64,000 bases of DNA from Staphylococcus devriesei (GCF_002902625.1 NZ_PPRG01000002.1:1-64000); one strand, 5' to 3'. Shown: positions 20,727-31,912, numbered from the stretch's first letter. Translations and numbers: made by a program. The notes: generated by a model not told the origin, from the sequence alone.

Positions 20727-21846
20727 TTATACTTCACTATTATCCATAGTATGTCTTAAATAAGCTTCAATAAATGGCCCAATATCTCCGTCCATTACTG
20801 CATCAACTTTAGCCGTTTCTTCATTAGTACGATGATCTTTAACCATTGAATACGGATGGAATACATACGAACGAATTTGACTGCCCCAACCAATTTCTTT
20901 TTGTTCACCACGGATTTCAGCCATTTCACGTGCTTGTTCTTCTAATTTCAATTGATATAATTTGGCTTTTAACATTTTCATTGCCGCTTCACGGTTTTTA
21001 ATTTGCGAACGTTCATTTTGGTTATTAACTACGATACCCGAAGGATGGTGTGTAATACGTATTGCAGATTCAGTTTTATTAATATGTTGACCACCTGCGC
21101 CTGATGCTCTAAATGTATCAACGGTAATATCGTCTGGATTAATCTCAATTTCAATTTCGTCATTATTAAATTCTGGAATAACATCACAAGAGGCAAATGA
21201 TGTATGACGTCGTCCTGAGGAATCAAATGGCGATATTCTAACTAAACGATGTACGCCTTTCTCAGCTTTTAAATAGCCATAAGCATTATGCCCTTTAATT
21301 AACAATGTTACACTCTTAACGCCAGCTTCATCACCGGGTAAATAGTCCACCGTTTCAACCTTGAAACCTTTTTGTTCACCATAACGTTGATACATACGTA
21401 ATAGCATACTCGCCCAATCTTGTGATTCTGTACCACCAGCCCCTGGGTGTAATTCAAGAATTGCATTATTCGCATCATGGGGTCCATCTAATAATAATTG
21501 CAACTCAAATTGGTCGACTTTGGCCTTGAAAGCGTCAATCTCCACTTCCAAATCACCTTTCATATCTTCATCAAATTCTTCTTGCAATAGCTCCCATGTC
21601 GCCATCATATCTTCGACTTCATGTTCTAAATCTCGGTAACCATTCACCACTGATTTTAACGCGTTATTTTTATCAATAACTTCTTGCGCCTTATTCTGGT
21701 CATCCCAGAAATTTGGCTCCGTCATCATTTCTTCGTATTCCTGAATATTTGTCTCTTTATTTTCTAAGTCAAAGAGACCCCCTAATTTGTGCTAGGTTTT
21801 TATTATATTCATCAATATTACGTTTAATTTCCGATAATTCCATCAT
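20727..21846 (-). CDS. prfB: Peptide chain release factor 2 with programmed +1 frameshift
   Basis: The gene starts at ATG 21846 (AGGAG 6 nt upstream; a second ATG follows at 21843). It reads 25 codons to an in-frame TGA at 21771-21769 within AGGGGG-TCT-CTT-TGA-C. This is the classic RF2 autoregulatory slip site with an internal Shine-Dalgarno. After a +1 shift the frame continues through GAC to 20727, giving about 372 residues. The product contains the GGQ catalytic motif ([13 protein letters not shown]) and recognises UGA and UAA. Low RF2 raises frameshifting, so the protein sets its own level. The gene is followed in this direction by the LysM-CHAP gene. Confidence 0.97.
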
Positions 21847-22001
21847 TTATCTCTCCTATTCATTCGCTATACATGTTCTTATAATACACGATAATTTTAC
21901 GACTTGTCATTTCGTTTGGAAAAGGCCACCCTCACTTGCGACTTTCAATTGTTAAGTTAAGCCCTCTCATAGGTGATAGCCCTTACCATGAAATACAGTA
22001 A

Positions 22002-22037
22002 AAGCAGGAGTGTGAACATACTTCACATCTCCCGCTT
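22002..22037 (-). terminator. secA terminator
   Basis: Arms AAGCAGGAGTGTGAA and TTCACATCTCCCGCTT pair with one mismatch, around a short loop. It starts 19 nt after the secA stop. Confidence 0.7.
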
Positions 22038-22055
22038 AATTTGAGGGTCTACCTA

Positions 22056-24593
22056 TTATTCATCTTTACCGTGACAATTTTTATATTTCTTACCACTGCC
22101 ACATGGACATGGGTCATTACGGCCTATTTTATCTCCTTTAACAACTGGTTGTTTTTTCGATTTTTCTTTGCCGTCTTCAGCAGAGACATGTTGCGCTTTA
22201 CCAAAGTCAGTTGTTTTTTCACGTTCAATATCGTCATCTACTTGAATGACTGATTTAAGAATGAACTTAGAAGTATCTTCTTCAATATTTTGCATCATCA
22301 TATCAAATAACTCGTGTCCTTCATTTTGATAATCACGAAGCGGATTTTGTTGAGCATATGAACGTAATTGAATACCTTGACGTAATTGATCCATTGTATC
22401 AATGTGATCCGTCCAGTGTGTATCGATTGAACGTAGTAAAATCATACGTTCAAACTCAGGCATTTGGTCACCAATTTTTTCTTTTTGACTAGCGTATACT
22501 TTTTCGATTTTAGCCCATATTACTTCAAAAATATCTTCAGAATCTTTACCTTTAATTTCGTCTTCTGTTAAATCGCCCTCTTGTAAGAAGACATCATTAA
22601 TATAATTAATGAATGGTGCATAATCTGGATTATCGTCCTCTTCATTAATGTGATAGTTAATACCACGTTGCAACGTAGAGCGTAGCATCGCGTTAACCAA
22701 TTGAGAGCTGTCTTCAGAATCAATAATATTATTACGTTCATTATAAATAATTTCACGTTGTTTACGTAAGACTTCATCATATTCCAAGATACGTTTACGC
22801 GCATCGAAGTTATTACCTTCTACACGTTTTTGCGCTGATTCAACAGCACGTGACACCATTTTAGATTCGATAGGTGTTGAATCATCCATACCTAAACGAT
22901 TCATCATATTTTGAAGTCTTTCTGAACCGAATCGTACCATTAGTTCGTCTTGTAGCGATAAATAGAAACGACTGTCACCTTTATCACCTTGACGACCAGA
23001 ACGACCACGTAATTGATCATCGATACGTCGTGATTCGTGACGTTCTGTACCGATAACGGCAAGACCACCAATTTCTTCTACGCCTTCACCCAATTTAATA
23101 TCAGTACCACGACCAGCCATATTTGTAGCGATAGTTACGGCCCCTTTTTGGCCTGCATTTGCTACAATTTCAGCTTCACGCTCATGATTTTTAGCATTTA
23201 ATACATCATGTCGAATACCACGTTTTTTAAGTAAATTAGAGATGTATTCACTTGTTTCTACAGCTACAGTACCTAAGAGTACAGGTTGACCTTGTTTATG
23301 TTTTTCAACAACATCTTCAACTACTGCATCAAATTTACCTTTTTGACTAATGTAAATTAAGTCTGATTTATCAACACGTTGTACCGGTTTGTTCGTTGGA
23401 ATTTGAGTTACTGTCATATTATAAATATTACGGAATTCTTCTTCTTCCGTTTTGGCAGTACCAGTCATACCCGATAATTTATTGTACATACGGAAATAGT
23501 TTTGGAACGTAATAGAAGCCATTGTTTTAGATTCATTTTGAATTTTTACGCCTTCTTTAGCTTCAATTGCTTGGTGTAAACCTTCAGAGAAACGACGTCC
23601 TGGCATTGTACGTCCAGTAAATTGGTCAACAATTAATACTTCGCCATCTACCACCATGTAATCCACGTCACGTTGCAATGTGACATGTGCTTTTAAAGCA
23701 GTATTAATATGACTGATTACTTCAACATTTTGTACGTCATATAAATTTTCAATTTTAAACATACGCTCCGCTTTATCAGCGCCTTGTTCAGTTAAATGTA
23801 CGGCTTTTGTTTTTTCATCATAATTATAATCGTCTTCTGCTTTAAGCATTTTCGCAAATACATTTGCTTGAGTATATAATGATGTCGATTTTTCAGCTTC
23901 CCCTGAAATAATCAATGGCGTTCTTGCTTCATCGATTAAAATTGAGTCAACTTCGTCGATAATTGCAAAATGTAAAGGTCTCATAACACGTTCTTCTGCA
24001 TAGTTCACCATGTTATCTCTTAAATAATCGAAACCTAATTCATTATTTGTACTATAAGTGATATCTTGAGCATAGGCTTCACGTTTTTCATCTGTTGATT
24101 TACTGTTTAAGTTTAAACCAACTGTTAAACCTAGAAACTCGTATAATTCTGCCATTTCTTCACTTTGAGAACTAGAAAGATATTCATTGACTGTAATAAC
24201 ATGAACACCACGTCCAGCTAATGCATTTAGATATGTAGGCATGGTAGCTGTTAAAGTTTTACCTTCCCCGGTTCTCATTTCGGCAATATCACCTTTATGA
24301 ATAGCAATACCACCCATAACTTGTACTCTATACGGTGTCATATTAAATACACGTTTTGATCCTTCACGTACTAAAGCATACGCTTGAGGTAAAATTTTAT
24401 CTAGGTAATCATTCTGTTTTTTTACATCTTCAATTTCTTGAACTTCTTGTTGAAATTGTTTTGTTTTATTTTTTATTTCTTCATCCGTTAAGATAGCCAT
24501 ATCTTCCTCTAATGCGAGTACTTCATCGGCTATTTTACCCAGACGTTTTGTTTCTTTCTTATTGCCGTCAACAATTTTCGATAAAAATCCCAT
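22056..24593 (-). CDS. secA: Preprotein translocase ATPase SecA
   Basis: The 845-residue motor protein has Walker [12 protein letters not shown] at about residue 98, the DEAD-type Walker B ([14 protein letters not shown]), helicase motifs [11 protein letters not shown] and RGRSGRQGD, and the C-terminal zinc-binding [13 protein letters not shown]. It drives Sec-dependent export through SecYEG. The gene stands alone, with a hairpin downstream and a 310-nt gap upstream to hpf. It is the main, essential SecA1 by position. Confidence 0.98.
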   Translation of the reverse strand: MGFLSKIVDGNKKETKRLGKIADEVLALEEDMAILTDEEIKNKTKQFQQEVQEIEDVKKQNDYLDKILPQAYALVREGSKRVFNMTPYRVQVMGGIAIHKGDIAEMRTGEGKTLTATMPTYLNALAGRGVHVITVNEYLSSSQSEEMAELYEFLGLTVGLNLNSKSTDEKREAYAQDITYSTNNELGFDYLRDNMVNYAEERVMRPLHFAIIDEVDSILIDEARTPLIISGEAEKSTSLYTQANVFAKMLKAEDDYNYDEKTKAVHLTEQGADKAERMFKIENLYDVQNVEVISHINTALKAHVTLQRDVDYMVVDGEVLIVDQFTGRTMPGRRFSEGLHQAIEAKEGVKIQNESKTMASITFQNYFRMYNKLSGMTGTAKTEEEEFRNIYNMTVTQIPTNKPVQRVDKSDLIYISQKGKFDAVVEDVVEKHKQGQPVLLGTVAVETSEYISNLLKKRGIRHDVLNAKNHEREAEIVANAGQKGAVTIATNMAGRGTDIKLGEGVEEIGGLAVIGTERHESRRIDDQLRGRSGRQGDKGDSRFYLSLQDELMVRFGSERLQNMMNRLGMDDSTPIESKMVSRAVESAQKRVEGNNFDARKRILEYDEVLRKQREIIYNERNNIIDSEDSSQLVNAMLRSTLQRGINYHINEEDDNPDYAPFINYINDVFLQEGDLTEDEIKGKDSEDIFEVIWAKIEKVYASQKEKIGDQMPEFERMILLRSIDTHWTDHIDTMDQLRQGIQLRSYAQQNPLRDYQNEGHELFDMMMQNIEEDTSKFILKSVIQVDDDIEREKTTDFGKAQHVSAEDGKEKSKKQPVVKGDKIGRNDPCPCGSGKKYKNCHGKDE

Positions 24594-24903
24594 TACGTCC
24601 GCTCCTTTAGCTTAAAAACTGTTTGGCTTACAACAATTTATCATATCATTTATACTTTAGAATTTATACTCAAAAACTCATATAAACACTATTTTTAATT
24701 GCACGCAACTAGTATGACTTACTTTATCTCCCTAAGCCACTTTCTATTATCTTTGCTTTTTAAACATAAACTTCTAATTACCTCATTACATTAGCATAGC
24801 ATTATATAAGCGTCCACGAATTACTATACTAAAATAGTTAGAACGACTAAGAGCGCCCATGTAATATGGACGCCCTAAGTAATTACTCAATATTATAAAA
24901 CGA
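24594..24903. other. Gap between hpf and secA, mostly featureless
   Basis: This 310-nt AT-rich stretch contains the hpf hairpin at its right end and should hold the secA promoter. I saw no consensus promoter pair, small ORF with ribosome binding site, or repeat. Confidence 0.4.
24850..24876 (-). terminator. Hairpin after hpf
   Basis: AGGGCGTCCAT and ATGGGCGCTCT pair with G-U wobbles around a 5-nt loop. The T run is weak, so termination is likely but not certain. Confidence 0.45.
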
Positions 24904-25482
24904 CTATTCTGTTGTTTCAATTAATCCGTATTTTCCATCTTTACGTTTATAAACAATGCTTGTTCCATCAGTTTCACGGTCTGTAAAGATGTAAAAATCA
25001 TGTCCCAGTAAATCCATTTGTAAGACTGCTTCTTCAGAATCCATTGGTTTTAAGTTAAATTGTTTAGAACGAATAATTTCAATATCGTTATCAGTTTCTT
25101 GATTATCTTCTGTTTGTGCAGTTGGTTCTATAGGAGTAACTTGTGCCTCAGAAATAAAGGCTTCTTGTTCACCTTGACCTTTATGTTTACGATTAACACG
25201 CGTTTTATATTTACGGACTTGACGTTCTAATTTACTAGTAACTAAATCGATTGCCGCATATAAATCGTCATGGCGTTCTTCCGCTCTTAAAGTAACATTT
25301 TTTAAAGGAATAGTTACTTCAATTTTAGTTGTAGAGTTTTGGTATGTTTTCACTTTTACGTGTGCTACTGCATTTGGCACGTCATTAAAGTAACGTTCAA
25401 GCTTACCAATTTTTTCCTCAATATAGTTGCGGATGGCATCTGAAATAGTGAGGTTATCTCCATGAATTTCAAATCTGATCAT
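24904..25482 (-). CDS. hpf: Long-form ribosome hibernation promoting factor
   Basis: The 192-residue product has the N-terminal HPF/YfiA domain ([20 protein letters not shown], about 1-100), a linker of about 40 residues, and the C-terminal dimerisation domain ([20 protein letters not shown] ... GKYGLIE, about 135-190). Long HPF in staphylococci joins two 70S ribosomes into inactive 100S dimers. AGGAGAG lies just upstream of ATG 25482. It has a 62-nt gap to comFC upstream. Confidence 0.96.
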   Translation of the reverse strand: MIRFEIHGDNLTISDAIRNYIEEKIGKLERYFNDVPNAVAHVKVKTYQNSTTKIEVTIPLKNVTLRAEERHDDLYAAIDLVTSKLERQVRKYKTRVNRKHKGQGEQEAFISEAQVTPIEPTAQTEDNQETDNDIEIIRSKQFNLKPMDSEEAVLQMDLLGHDFYIFTDRETDGTSIVYKRKDGKYGLIETTE

Positions 25483-25544
25483 AGCTATCTCTCCTTTAAC
25501 CTCTTGTATTATTAATTCTTAACTTTATAATACCATGTTTTTGC

Positions 25545-26219
25545 TTATCTTGAAAACGTAAACACTTTGAATTTTCTGATACTTTTTTCATATAGTTTTT
25601 CCCCTGCATGATGGATGGTCAAACCAGTCGTATAAATGTCATCGATTAACAATATTTCTTTACCAGCTAACTCTATATCTTCCTTTATAAAAAATGGATT
25701 AGTCGCTTTAGCTCTAGCTAATTTACCAAGGCTAGATTGTTTAGGTCGTAAAGATGTGCCTAAGACATTATGATATTTCACGCCCATTTTATCTAAGATG
25801 GTGGAAACGGGATTAAATGTCCTTTCCCTATCTCGTTCATTAGGAGATGGAATAGGTATGATTAGATCATAAGTTGTCTCAGGCAACCGAACCATAGTGG
25901 CTAGTAAATCTGCCAAGTAGTAATCTCGCATAATTTTATAATTATGAATAGTTTCTTTCATTATTCCAGTATATTTGTAACCACAGTAAAGCTGTGTCAT
26001 TAAAGTAAATGTCTGTGCTAAAAACTGACAGTCTAAGCAGGTCTCTTCCGTTGATGTACGATAATTTAAACACCTTGAACATCGATATTCATTCATAACT
26101 AGCTCGCATTGTTTCCACTGTGACAAACAAGTGGTGCACAAACGAGGTTTCGGTTTATAAAAATTTAATATAGATAGAGTTTCATGAATAGGTTTTAAAC
26201 ATTGAAGACACTTAGTCAT
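25545..26219 (-). CDS. comFC: ComFC, phosphoribosyltransferase-like competence protein
   Basis: A 224-residue protein. The N-terminus has zinc-finger cysteine pairs (CLQCLK, CTTC, CSRC, CLDC) and the C-terminal half is a type I phosphoribosyltransferase fold with the PRPP loop EILLIDDIYTTGLT. ComFC supports DNA uptake in competent Firmicutes. The start overlaps the upstream comFA C-terminal frame by 8 nt, so the comF genes are one operon. The gene looks intact even though comFA is split. Confidence 0.92.
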   Translation of the reverse strand: MTKCLQCLKPIHETLSILNFYKPKPRLCTTCLSQWKQCELVMNEYRCSRCLNYRTSTEETCLDCQFLAQTFTLMTQLYCGYKYTGIMKETIHNYKIMRDYYLADLLATMVRLPETTYDLIIPIPSPNERDRERTFNPVSTILDKMGVKYHNVLGTSLRPKQSSLGKLARAKATNPFFIKEDIELAGKEILLIDDIYTTGLTIHHAGEKLYEKSIRKFKVFTFSR

Positions 26220-27243
26220 CTAACCACCCGCGCTTGATACCTAGTCGGTTCATATAAACGATATCTCTTTTCGCTAAAATCATCGCTAGAGTTACACCCT
26301 CATGTAAGAATAATACCAAGCCTGTAGGTGCTTCTTTCTTGCGACCTACTCTTCCGGCAATTTGGATTAGGGCAGTCTTTTCAAAGGTATCAGCATTAAG
26401 CACAATGACATCTAATCGCGCCATAGTAAATCCACGTTCTAAAATAGTCGTTGTAAATACAATGCGATGTTCCCCTCTACGTAGAGCTTCAACCTTATCG
26501 AAGCGTAACGCATCTTCACTAGAGACACATATTAGATCTGGAAAGAAATAATGATAGTGTTTATATACTCTTTCCATTATTTCTATATTACTGAAAAAGA
26601 CTAAAGTAAAGCGTTGAGCTTCTAATTGCTGAGGTAGTATAGCTTTAAGTTTGCGTTGAACGCGATTAGGCTTCAACTTAAAATAAGAAAATTTAGGAAT
26701 AGGTAAAGTGTGACGATGAAAGCGAGCGGGAAGTTGGATAATCTGATCGTTAGACAGTTGTTTGGTTAAACGTTGATTTGGCGTAGCCGTCATAAAGATG
26801 TAACTATGTTGAGGTTTAGCAGCAAGATGAATTGCATTAAATAGCTGAGGATTCATTGATAAGGGAAAAGCATCGACTTCATCTATAAAAACAACATCGA
26901 AATGATTTTTGAAGCGATAAAGTTGATGAATTGTGGCAATCACGAAATGACCATTATATTGTTGATGACTAGACTGATGTAAGATATCAATTTCTTCACA
27001 CGTAAATGCTTGTTGCACCCGTATACTCGTTTCTATGACCACGTCTACTCTCGGAGAAACGACGGCAATATTATAGCCCAACTGACGCGCTATATGAATA
27101 CCTTCAAATATCATCTCTGTTTTTCCTGCACCGGTAACCGCATATAATAATAAGTCTTTTTGAACTTTTATTGCTTGTACTACCTTGCCGGAAGCATACG
27201 TTTGTTGCTCAGATAACTCAAATGGTAATTTATACTCTTCCAT
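26212..27243 (-). CDS. comFA: ComFA, helicase part (separate frame)
   Basis: The 343-residue frame contains Walker A AVTGAGKTEMIFEG at about 35-48, Walker B FIDEVDAFPL, and C-terminal helicase motifs (TTTILERGF, QIAGRVGRK). ComFA is the ATP-driven motor that helps pull single-stranded DNA through ComEC. Staphylococcal ComFA is normally one chain of about 440 residues starting with a zinc finger; here that part is in a different frame (27230-27523). ATG 27243 overlaps the end of the upstream frame by 14 nt and lacks a good ribosome binding site. Translation would need coupling or a frameshift. Confidence 0.85.
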   Translation of the reverse strand: MEEYKLPFELSEQQTYASGKVVQAIKVQKDLLLYAVTGAGKTEMIFEGIHIARQLGYNIAVVSPRVDVVIETSIRVQQAFTCEEIDILHQSSHQQYNGHFVIATIHQLYRFKNHFDVVFIDEVDAFPLSMNPQLFNAIHLAAKPQHSYIFMTATPNQRLTKQLSNDQIIQLPARFHRHTLPIPKFSYFKLKPNRVQRKLKAILPQQLEAQRFTLVFFSNIEIMERVYKHYHYFFPDLICVSSEDALRFDKVEALRRGEHRIVFTTTILERGFTMARLDVIVLNADTFEKTALIQIAGRVGRKKEAPTGLVLFLHEGVTLAMILAKRDIVYMNRLGIKRGWLDD

Positions 27244-27523
27244 TAGATATTTTACTTACGCTCTTTGTTATCTTGTACTGTGTAACATTGTCTATGCGTC
27301 CTAATTGAATACATCGTCGGCAATATATAATAGTTTGCTTTGAATATAGAGAATCATACTGGCACCAATAGTCTGGATCTTCATTACCACATTGAAGACA
27401 ACGATAGCCATGAGAAGTAGTTAAAATACCTGAGGACACTGAGAGGATGTGTTCATCACTTAAAATCATAGAAGGAAAAACTAACTTTCCATAATGTTTT
27501 ATTTTGTACCACGCCCTTTTCAA
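27230..27523 (-). CDS. comFA: ComFA, zinc-finger N-terminal part (separate frame)
   Basis: The 97-residue frame has the ComFA four-cysteine zinc finger (CLQCGNEDPDYWC ... CRRCIQLG). It ends ...KISNGRV-stop, where the intact protein should run on into YKLPFELS. Dropping the G at 27235 joins ...SNGR to YKLPFELS and gives one 439-residue ComFA. The split therefore reads as a single extra base within 27235-27241. It could be a genuine mutation, a sequencing error or recoding. Confidence 0.8.
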   Translation of the reverse strand: MKRAWYKIKHYGKLVFPSMILSDEHILSVSSGILTTSHGYRCLQCGNEDPDYWCQYDSLYSKQTIIYCRRCIQLGRIDNVTQYKITKSVSKISNGRV

Positions 27524-27535
27524 ATTATTAATGAA

Positions 27536-27593
27536 GTTGGAGCGAGATTACGAAATCTATGACGTTACATTAGATTTCAATCTCGCTCCCAAC
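27536..27593. repeat. Dispersed hairpin repeat, copy 1 (fakB1 terminator)
   Basis: A long hairpin whose arms include GGAGCGAGATT and AATCTCGCTCC with inner ACGAAATCT. It shares its plan and much sequence with 51713-51770. It lies between the leftward fakB1 and comFA and probably ends the fakB1 transcript. Confidence 0.6.
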
Positions 27594-27627
27594 AAGTACT
27601 CTTAAACTTATAAATACGGTTTATATA

Positions 27628-28494
27628 TTAATTGATGATGATTTTTTTAGGGAAGTAACCTAAGCCTAAGCCTCCAGAACCTAAATGAGAAGCTACTACA
27701 GGACCAAACTCAGAATACTGAATATTCACATCAGGATATGTTTCTTTTAAATGATTGTAAAAGGCCTTACCTTCTTCAATTTTGTCACCATTAATTACAA
27801 AAACGGTCACTTCATCTAATCCTTTAATTTTATCAAAAATATTTTGTTCTAAAGAGTTAAATGCACGTTTTTTTGTTCTCACTTTTTCAAATGGATAGAT
27901 TTTACCATCTTCTTCAAAGCGAAGAACTGGTTTCATTTTTAATAATGTACCTACCCAAGCTTGTGCTCCCGTAATACGTCCACTTTTTTGTAGATTCTTC
28001 AAATCGTCTACAAGTAGATATGCACCAGTATTTTCTCTAATTTCTAATAATTCCTCGATAATTACGTTAGGTGTAAATCCTTTTTCGACAAGCTCTAAAG
28101 CATATAATACATAACTACCTTCAATCATTGCAGCTAATCTACTATCGAACGTATAGACATTAACACCTTCAACCATTTCGCCCGCTTGTGTGGCTAATTG
28201 ATAACTACCACTTATGCCGCTTGATAAGTTAATTACAATAATATCTGTATAGCCTTTATCTCTAAGTTGTTCGTAATTTTGAAGCCATTCACCAATTGCT
28301 GGTTGACTAGTAGTTGGGAATGTTTTTGATGAGGCCATTTTTTGATAAAAGTGTTCTATTGGGACATTATCGTTCTCGGTAAACGTTTTACCATCATCAA
28401 ACGCTACACTTAATGGTGCAATAGGTATCTGGTATTTCTCAATCATCTCTTTTGGTAGATACCCAGTGGAATCTGCCATTACTGCGATTTTCAT
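27628..28494 (-). CDS. fakB1: DegV-family fatty-acid-binding protein FakB1
   Basis: The 288-residue product has the DegV fold: N-terminal [27 protein letters not shown] with the conserved TSQP motif, [10 protein letters not shown], and a C-terminal [14 protein letters not shown]. DegV proteins bind a fatty acid and present it to FakA for phosphorylation, feeding host or recycled fatty acids into phospholipids. ATG 28494 follows GAGGAGGA by 5 nt. The position between comFA and yvyE matches FakB1 rather than FakB2 of S. aureus; that assignment is by synteny. Confidence 0.85.
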   Translation of the reverse strand: MKIAVMADSTGYLPKEMIEKYQIPIAPLSVAFDDGKTFTENDNVPIEHFYQKMASSKTFPTTSQPAIGEWLQNYEQLRDKGYTDIIVINLSSGISGSYQLATQAGEMVEGVNVYTFDSRLAAMIEGSYVLYALELVEKGFTPNVIIEELLEIRENTGAYLLVDDLKNLQKSGRITGAQAWVGTLLKMKPVLRFEEDGKIYPFEKVRTKKRAFNSLEQNIFDKIKGLDEVTVFVINGDKIEEGKAFYNHLKETYPDVNIQYSEFGPVVASHLGSGGLGLGYFPKKIIIN

Positions 28495-28638
28495 AGTAGT
28501 CCTCCTCAATTATACTCATCATCATTATAAATTATTTTAATTAAAAAAGAAATTCATAATCATATATTTAATCATTCAAAAATAAGCGTGTATAATAAGG
28601 GTCAAATAACTTTTATAGATATTCGAGGTGACTACTCA

Positions 28639-29280
28639 TTGAGCGATTCTATCGTTACAATCAAACAAGAACATACTATTGAAAATGTAATTAGTAAATC
28701 CCGCTTCATCGCACATATTAAACCTGTATTTTCAGAAGATGAAGCCAAGCAATTTATTAGTCAAATTAAACAACAACATAAAGAAGCAACACATAATTGT
28801 TCAGCCTATACGATTGGCGATCAAATGAACATTCAAAAAGCTAATGACGATGGCGAGCCCAGCGGTACCGCGGGCGTACCTATGCTTGAAATTCTAAAAA
28901 AATTAGATGTGCATAATGTATGCGTAGTTGTAACACGTTATTTTGGCGGTATTAAATTAGGTGGGGGCGGCCTCATTCGTGCGTATAGTGGCGCTGTTAG
29001 AGATGTTATTTATGCAATTGGACGCGTAGAATTACGCGATGCCATTCCTACTACTGTGACGATTGGTTATGATTTAACTGGAAAATTAGAATACGAACTG
29101 GCATCAACCTCTTACTTTTTAAGAGATACGACTTACACCGACAAAGTAAGTTATCAAATTGACGTGGTACAAACCGACTATGAAGAATTTATCGAATTTT
29201 TAAATCGTATTACTGCCGGAAATTACGAATTACATGAAAGTGATATTAAAAAGCTGCCGTTTGATATTCCTACAAATTAA
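28639..29280 (+). CDS. YvyE/YigZ (IMPACT) family protein
   Basis: The 213-residue product has the family core SKSRFIAHIKPVFSEDEAKQ, THNCSAYTIG, DDGEPSGTAGVPML and RYFGGIKLGGGGLIRAY, plus a C-terminal ferredoxin-like half. The family is linked to translation regulation in eukaryotes (IMPACT); the bacterial function is not settled. A TTG start at 28639 is preferred, since GAGGTG lies 8 nt upstream and the longer frame has no ribosome binding site. It is divergent from fakB1. Confidence 0.88.
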   Translation: MSDSIVTIKQEHTIENVISKSRFIAHIKPVFSEDEAKQFISQIKQQHKEATHNCSAYTIGDQMNIQKANDDGEPSGTAGVPMLEILKKLDVHNVCVVVTRYFGGIKLGGGGLIRAYSGAVRDVIYAIGRVELRDAIPTTVTIGYDLTGKLEYELASTSYFLRDTTYTDKVSYQIDVVQTDYEEFIEFLNRITAGNYELHESDIKKLPFDIPTN

Positions 29281-29294
29281 ATCCGTTTTAATAT

Positions 29295-29354
29295 AAATAA
29301 CCTTGTGTACATTTAACTATCTTAAAGAATAGATAAAGCTACACAAGGTTATTT
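29295..29354. terminator. Bidirectional terminator between yvyE and tarO
   Basis: AAATAACCTTGTGTA and TACACAAGGTTATTT are perfect 15-bp arms between convergent genes. The loop contains a second small hairpin (CTATC/GATAG). Confidence 0.8.
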
Positions 29355-29362
29355 ACTTTCTT

Positions 29363-30442
29363 TTATGATTTTTTATTATAATTTTCGCGTGGACGGGTTG
29401 AGTCATTCCTCTTAGTAATTAAATTAAGAATTGGGCGATAACTATCATCAATCAAACCTGTGAATTCCACAATGAGTTCTATTGTTATCACAATAAGAAT
29501 AAACATGAGCAAGACACCTAATGGTTGTGATAAATACAATATAATACTTGATAAACTAAACATAATTGCGATTGAGTATATCAATAGTACTGTTTGTCGA
29601 TGACTATACCCTAGTGCTAATAATCTATGGTGCAAATGTGATTTATCTGCTTGCATGATATGTTGCTTATTTTTCATCCGTCTAATCATCGCAAATAACG
29701 TATCTATAAATGGCACAGCTAGAATGACGATCGGGAAGAACAAGGAGATAAATGTAATGTTCTTAAAACCTAATAAGGATAAAAATCCTATTATAAAACC
29801 AATCATCAATGCCCCGCTATCACCCAAGAATATTTTTGCAGGATGAAAATTGAAAAATAAAAATCCTAGTAGTGAGCCAATCAGCACACTACAAATCATG
29901 ATAATAAACACGTTGGCTTGTAAAACTGCGATAAATGCAATTGTGATAAGCCCAATAGCTGACACACCAGAAGCTAAGCCATCTAGTCCATCAATCAAAT
30001 TAATTGCGTTTGTAATTGCCACAATCCAAATAATTGTAATTGGTATACTAAATATTCCGAAATGAATGGTTGGTCCCATCGGAAAAGATATAAAATCTAT
30101 CGTTATATCATAAAACACAACGATTGAAGCGGCTACAATTTGGCCTAATAATTTTAGAATTGGTTTTAAATCATAAATATCATCAATCAAACCTATTAAA
30201 TACATTACAATAGCACCGATAACCAGAGGTCGGACTTCTCTTTCTATTGGATGACCAAGCCATATCCCAATGAGAAACGAAAGTAAAATGACGGTGCCTC
30301 CTAGCACTGAAACGGGTTTTGTATGTATTTTTCTATAATTAGGTCGATCTACTAAATCTAGTTTAATAGAGACCTTAATTACAACAGGTGTTATTATTAA
30401 ACTGATTACTAAAGTTACAGCAATGAGTAGTAATGTATACAT
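29363..30442 (-). CDS. tarO: Undecaprenyl-phosphate GlcNAc-1-phosphate transferase
   Basis: A 359-residue polytopic membrane protein of the WecA/MraY superfamily with about 10-11 hydrophobic segments. Signature loops are VDRPNYRKIHTKPVS, LIDDIYDLKP (the Mg-binding DD pair), NAINLIDGLDGLASG and FLGDSGALM, with HHRLLALG as the last cytoplasmic motif. It makes the first lipid-linked intermediate of wall teichoic acid and is the tunicamycin target. It is monocistronic. Confidence 0.96.
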   Translation of the reverse strand: MYTLLLIAVTLVISLIITPVVIKVSIKLDLVDRPNYRKIHTKPVSVLGGTVILLSFLIGIWLGHPIEREVRPLVIGAIVMYLIGLIDDIYDLKPILKLLGQIVAASIVVFYDITIDFISFPMGPTIHFGIFSIPITIIWIVAITNAINLIDGLDGLASGVSAIGLITIAFIAVLQANVFIIMICSVLIGSLLGFLFFNFHPAKIFLGDSGALMIGFIIGFLSLLGFKNITFISLFFPIVILAVPFIDTLFAMIRRMKNKQHIMQADKSHLHHRLLALGYSHRQTVLLIYSIAIMFSLSSIILYLSQPLGVLLMFILIVITIELIVEFTGLIDDSYRPILNLITKRNDSTRPRENYNKKS

Positions 30443-30831
30443 CAGTTCACCTTCAATAAATCTCTCTTATTTTTTCACATTTGCTTTTTTAATCTTTTAT
30501 ATTATTTAAACAGTTATTTTCTCTTTTGAACATTGGACTATAGTACCAAGAGCTCATAAAAAGATTTAGCATTCAGTGTGATTCCTTATCTCATGTTTTT
30601 TATTATAGAATAGTTTACATTGTTTTAAGTAAAACTTCATTTAAATCTATAAATTGTAAATATTTCGTAAAGACAAGTTTATTTTTTCTATCATATCATT
30701 TCATTATTCTTTTGAATACGAAAGTCTATTTATCTACTAAAATTCTCCTTATTAAAAGATACAACTTAATGACAAATGGTAAGTTTTCACTTACAATAAC
30801 TAATGGTTAAATTAAAGGAGTCGATTCCCAT
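30443..30831. other. Divergent promoter region between tarO and gdpS
   Basis: This 389-nt AT-rich stretch holds the promoters of two divergent genes. The gdpS promoter is listed separately. I saw no repeat, small ORF with a ribosome binding site or structured RNA. Confidence 0.4.
30769..30797 (+). promoter_or_regulatory. gdpS promoter
   Basis: ATGACA (30769-30774) and TACAAT (30792-30797) are separated by 17 bp. Each differs from the sigma-A consensus by one base. They lie 35 bp upstream of the start codon. Confidence 0.55.
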
Positions 30832-31902
30832 ATGATTGAAGCAATTATTTATAATATTGCGGTCATGGTTGCAGGTATATACTTATTTCATAGGTTACAA
30901 TACTCTGAAAACAAGATAATGATTTTTTCTAAAGGATACGTTACAGTTTTAATGACATTGGTAGCTTTATTATTAGCTGCATATCCTATTCCGTTTTATG
31001 ATAAGTACCTTATTCACCTATCTTTTGTCCCGCTATTATTCTTGGGACGCTATACGAATATGGCGTACACTCTAATTGCAGCAATTATTGTCGCATTAGT
31101 CGATGTGTTTACATTCGGAAATTCAATTTTATACGGTGTAGTGCTTATAGTCATTGGTGTCATTGTCAGTATGGTAGGACCTTTTTTAAAACAGAATGAT
31201 ATTATGTCTCTAGTTATTTTAAATCTTATCAGTGTAATTATTCTGTTTATTTTATCTATCTTCAGTCCACTTTATGATTTATATGAAGTCGCTGTATTAG
31301 TTCCAATCTCATTCGTCTTAACCATTACTTCAGCGATTACATTTGTAGATATTTGGCATTTCTTCTCTCTTGTTACACGCTATGAAAATGAGGACAAATA
31401 CGATTACCTCACTGGATTAAGAAATGTTAAAGAGTTTGATAGACATTTAAATCATATCTCCCAAGTTGCTGAAGAAAACAACGAAAGTCTAGCTTTACTT
31501 TTAATTGATATTGATGGCTTTAAAGATGTAAATGATACCTACTCACACAAATCTGGAGACGCTGTGCTAAAACAAATGTCTCAATTATTAAAAAACTATG
31601 TTCCTAAACAATTTGAGATTTTCCGAAATGGAGGCGAAGAATTCTCAGTCGTTATCCGAGATTATTCATTAGATCAAAGCGTTAAATTAGCTGAAAATAT
31701 TAGAAATGGAGTTGAAAAATCATCTTTCCACTTACCTAATAAAGAAGTTATTAAACTGTCTGTTTCTATCGGGGTTGGGTATTTAACGCAAGATGATCAT
31801 AAATCACAACGTAAAGTTTTTAAAGATGCGGATGATATGGTTCATGTGGCTAAGAACGAAGGTCGAAATCAAGTCATGTTTAACCCAATCATCAAGATAT
31901 AA
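30832..31902 (+). CDS. gdpS: Membrane GGDEF protein GdpS
   Basis: The first 175 residues have about six hydrophobic segments, the 5TM-type sensor region. Residues about 195-350 form a GGDEF domain with [29 protein letters not shown] and the active-site loop NGGEEFSV (GGEEF). GdpS is the only conserved GGDEF protein of staphylococci. In S. epidermidis it promotes biofilm (ica) expression, reportedly independent of cyclic-di-GMP synthesis. AAAGGAG lies upstream of ATG 30832. It is a single-gene unit followed by a large hairpin. Confidence 0.92.
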   Translation: MIEAIIYNIAVMVAGIYLFHRLQYSENKIMIFSKGYVTVLMTLVALLLAAYPIPFYDKYLIHLSFVPLLFLGRYTNMAYTLIAAIIVALVDVFTFGNSILYGVVLIVIGVIVSMVGPFLKQNDIMSLVILNLISVIILFILSIFSPLYDLYEVAVLVPISFVLTITSAITFVDIWHFFSLVTRYENEDKYDYLTGLRNVKEFDRHLNHISQVAEENNESLALLLIDIDGFKDVNDTYSHKSGDAVLKQMSQLLKNYVPKQFEIFRNGGEEFSVVIRDYSLDQSVKLAENIRNGVEKSSFHLPNKEVIKLSVSIGVGYLTQDDHKSQRKVFKDADDMVHVAKNEGRNQVMFNPIIKI

Positions 31903-31912
31903 ATTAAATCTT

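Noticed and set aside
20727-21728. prfB as a plain 333-residue gene starting MMTEPN
   Set aside because: A better start with ribosome binding site exists at 21846 and joins through the known RF2 +1 slip site. The break is programmed, not a mutation.
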